Shown: positions 62,591 through 64,000 of the stretch, in pieces
How positions within the stretch are numbered: the stretch's first letter is position 1
How the letters are laid out: the number at the start of each line of letters is the position of its first letter
Assembly (NCBI RefSeq): GCF_018598225.1
Contig: NZ_JAHESF010000009.1
Coordinates: 124,001 to 188,000, forward strand
Length of the DNA: 64,000 nucleotides
From: Chryseosolibacter histidinae
GTDB lineage: Bacteria; Bacteroidota; Bacteroidia; Cytophagales; Cyclobacteriaceae
Reading direction: 5' to 3'
Program-made: the position numbers and the translations under genes
Notes under the pieces: generated by a model
Told to the model about the DNA's origin: nothing
Database searches by the model: none
Seen by the model: the letters and a program-made list of their open reading frames with translations, nothing else

Positions 62591-63124
62591 GTAGTAGGGA
62601 CTGATCATCAGGTAAACCACAACACCGGTGACGGCCACATACAGCCACAGCGGAAAGGTGATCCTGGCCAGCTTCCTGTGCCTTTCAAAATTGCCGCTGA
62701 GGGCCCTCACAAACGTGAACAGCACAAAAGGAATAACAACGATTGACAATAAAATGTGCGTAATAAGGATGAAAAAGTAGACGTACCGGATGGTGCCCTG
62801 CCCCCCAAAAGGAGTTGACTCGCTGGTGAGGTGATAGATCACATACATCACCAGGAATGAAGCTGAAAGGAAGATAGCCGTTTTCATCAGCCTTTCGTGA
62901 AGCTGTCTCTTACCGTTCCGGATCGCGATCACAGCGGAGATGAGCATCACGGCTGTGAGTCCATTGATGGTGGCGTAGATCGGTGGCAGAAATGAAAAAT
63001 CGTAACCTTCAACCTTGGGCATGCCAAAGAGAATGGCTACCACAACAGGAATAACAATGGAAAGTGTAACGATCAGCTTTTTGTAAGGTTCCTTTTTCTC
63101 GATGAGGTTGATATGCTCTGCCAT
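62585..63124 (-). CDS. DUF420 (YozB-like) membrane protein
   Basis: 179 residues with five to six TM helices (LIVTLSIVIPVVVAILFGM; FILITHILLSIVVIPFVLFT; FPLWLYVAVTGVVVYLMISP). Conserved His in RQLHERLMKTA, VIYHLTSE and ITHILL fit the DUF420 family, found with cytochrome oxidase and haem-copper assembly genes. The start is 1 nt from the SCO-like gene stop, so they are cotranscribed. Confidence 0.9.
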   Translation of the reverse strand: MAEHINLIEKKEPYKKLIVTLSIVIPVVVAILFGMPKVEGYDFSFLPPIYATINGLTAVMLISAVIAIRNGKRQLHERLMKTAIFLSASFLVMYVIYHLTSESTPFGGQGTIRYVYFFILITHILLSIVVIPFVLFTFVRALSGNFERHRKLARITFPLWLYVAVTGVVVYLMISPYYS

Positions 63125-63125
63125 G

Positions 63126-63611
63126 TCAGTATTTTTTAAGTATAATGCTTAACTCGATCAGCAACCGGTCTATTTCCTCGCGGCTGCTCCCCTGGTAATA
63201 ACCCCTGATGCGTTTCTGGTTGTCGATCAGCACAACGTCATAAGGATCTTTTAGCAGCAGCACACAACGCTTCAGGAACGAAAGGTCTTCTTCGCGCAGG
63301 GCCATTGCTTGTGGCTGCACGGTCTTCACTTCGCTTTCACTTACTTCATCGTACACCCGTTGAAGAACAGTCTCTTCTCCTGAAAAATTCAGGATAACGA
63401 GCGGCGCGTCACTGCCGATCAGCTTCATAACAGAGTCGGGCAGCACATAGGGCGACGGATAGGTAAGGTTGCAATGGGCAGGCGCGTCAGGCACACCTTG
63501 CTCGTGCAATGGCGCTACATCGAACTCGTTCTTTCCGAAGATCTTCAAAAACAAAAAGATGCACACCGGGAGCAGCAGTGCCAGGAAAAGGAATACTATT
63601 TTCTTACCCAT
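63126..63611 (-). CDS. SCO/thioredoxin-fold-like protein without copper ligands
   Basis: 161 residues. A TM anchor (residues 4-24, KIVFLFLALLLPVCIFLFLK) is followed by GKNEFDVAPLHEQGVPDAPA, typical of the SCO-like proteins of this phylum, and a thioredoxin-type fold (SDAPLVILNFSGEE; KDPYDVVLIDNQKRIRGYYQ). Canonical SCO1 has CxxxC plus a distal His as copper ligands for Cu(A) loading of cytochrome oxidase; no CxxxC is seen here and the His is absent. Its location between COX4 and DUF420 supports a link with cytochrome oxidase. Either a structural paralogue or a protein with a different job; true SCO may be elsewhere. Confidence 0.7.
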   Translation of the reverse strand: MGKKIVFLFLALLLPVCIFLFLKIFGKNEFDVAPLHEQGVPDAPAHCNLTYPSPYVLPDSVMKLIGSDAPLVILNFSGEETVLQRVYDEVSESEVKTVQPQAMALREEDLSFLKRCVLLLKDPYDVVLIDNQKRIRGYYQGSSREEIDRLLIELSIILKKY

Positions 63612-63617
63612 GCTATC

Positions 63618-63650
63618 AAAAAAAGAGGCTCAGGTAGTTAACCCAAGCCT
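63618..63650 (-). terminator. intrinsic terminator after the COX4 gene
   Basis: On the minus strand AGGCTTGGGTTAACTACCTG then AGCCT forms a stem (five perfect pairs, then two wobble pairs and three more) and is followed by CTTTTTTT. It separates the COX4 gene from the SCO-like gene, so the SCO-DUF420 group must be reached by readthrough or its own promoter. Confidence 0.7.
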
Positions 63651-63680
63651 CCATCACAAAATTGTATCTCAAATCAATGA

Positions 63681-64000
63681 TCAGTACCTGAGGTTAAAGA
63701 TGGCCATACCTTCATATACGAAGGCAACCAGCATCCAGATGACAAACACCATCGGGATCAGGATAGACCAAATCAGCACTTTGGCCTCATGACGCAAGTG
63801 CATGAATTCGCCCACGATGTACGCCGCTTTAACGATCGTCATCAGGATGAAGATGGTTACCCGGGTAGCCTCGTACTGGTGCGGTACAGAGAAGGCAACG
63901 ATAAATTCAAGTACCGTGATCATCAGCAGGATCAGCGCCACTGTCCAAAGCTTTTTGATCTTCTCTTTATCCGGAGGTATTACGGTTACGGGTGTATGAT
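63681..64000 (-). CDS. cytochrome c oxidase subunit IV family protein, 5' end cut by window edge
   Basis: The frame is open to the right edge: HTPVTVIPPDKEKIKKLW then TVALILLMITVLEFIVAF, so the apparent GTG at 63941 is internal and the true start lies beyond 64000. Three TM helices (LILLMITVLEFIVAFSV; FILMTIVKAAYIVGEFMHL; LIWSILIPMVFVIWMLVAF). The EFMHLRHE motif is typical of COX4/prokaryotic cytochrome oxidase subunit IV, an accessory inner-membrane subunit of the aa3-type terminal oxidase. The rest of the oxidase operon is presumably just outside. Confidence 0.9.
   Translation of the reverse strand, partial: HTPVTVIPPDKEKIKKLWTVALILLMITVLEFIVAFSVPHQYEATRVTIFILMTIVKAAYIVGEFMHLRHEAKVLIWSILIPMVFVIWMLVAFVYEGMAIFNLRY

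Noticed and set aside
1-64000. tRNA, rRNA, tmRNA or riboswitch genes
   Set aside because: No cloverleaf, rRNA core sequence or known riboswitch consensus was seen in the gaps when reading both strands; a covariance-model search would be needed to exclude small RNAs.

Overview
The window reads as chromosomal DNA of a Bacteroidota bacterium, most likely order Cytophagales (genus not determinable by eye; a Chryseolinea/Ohtaekwangia-like relative is a guess). Grounds: a TonB-dependent receptor paired with a DUF4249 lipoprotein; a TPR/PD40/OmpA protein of PorE type; type IX secretion (T9SS) C-terminal sorting domains on surface proteins; the long two-part IspG typical of Bacteroidetes; a YfiT/DinB bacillithiol-transferase-like protein; and several TAnnTTTG -7 promoter boxes without obvious Shine-Dalgarno sequences. 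I saw no rRNA, tRNA, CRISPR array, prophage or intact transposase.

Layout. 1-4343 (minus): a partial HExxH peptidase-like protein cut by the left edge, a DUF4249 lipoprotein and its TonB-dependent receptor. 4344-5144: a repeat-rich intergenic region with one 41-residue membrane protein. 5145-8569: bestrophin, then an SPFH-protein operon ending in a ribbon-helix-helix-like protein, then a secreted protein of unknown function. 8570-17388: ordinary metabolism and envelope genes (Rieske oxygenase, amino acid permease, NAD(P)-binding protein, MenC, QueA, PorE-like OmpA protein).

17629-42988 is the outstanding region. Five genes packed with 8-13 nt gaps encode a nucleotide-translocase-like membrane protein with HEAT repeats and a cNMP-binding-like domain, a protein with three TIR/DUF4062-like domains, a membrane-anchored STAND ATPase with WD40 repeats, an outer-membrane barrel and a propeller lipoprotein. 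After a 145 nt gap follows a giant T9SS surface protein of about 5,040 residues. The set looks like a trans-envelope sensing or signalling module linked to a surface adhesin; an alternative is a defence-type TIR/STAND module.

43266-46400: TerC, YfiT-like, YheT-like hydrolase, and an SRAP/YedK homologue that has lost its three catalytic residues. 46436-49612: a lower-GC segment bounded by inverted short-period repeats, holding a 14-blade T9SS propeller gene broken at a G9 tract (possibly phase-variable) and a broken four-helix-bundle gene. 49666-58027: lipoprotein, small membrane protein, IspG, SDR, MlaE/MlaF lipid ABC transporter, MacB/FtsX-type permease. 58197-64000 (minus): large sensor histidine kinase and a cytochrome-oxidase-associated cluster (COX4 cut by the right edge, an SCO-like protein without copper ligands, DUF420, a CxxC small protein, DUF983).

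Throughout the window the spaces next to stop codons carry short-period degenerate direct repeats, at least seven unrelated sequence families (called A-G here), usually as inverted pairs that would fold into long hairpins. One family even encodes the C-terminal tail of the amino acid permease. Together with a roughly 130 bp dispersed palindromic element they are the second main point of interest.
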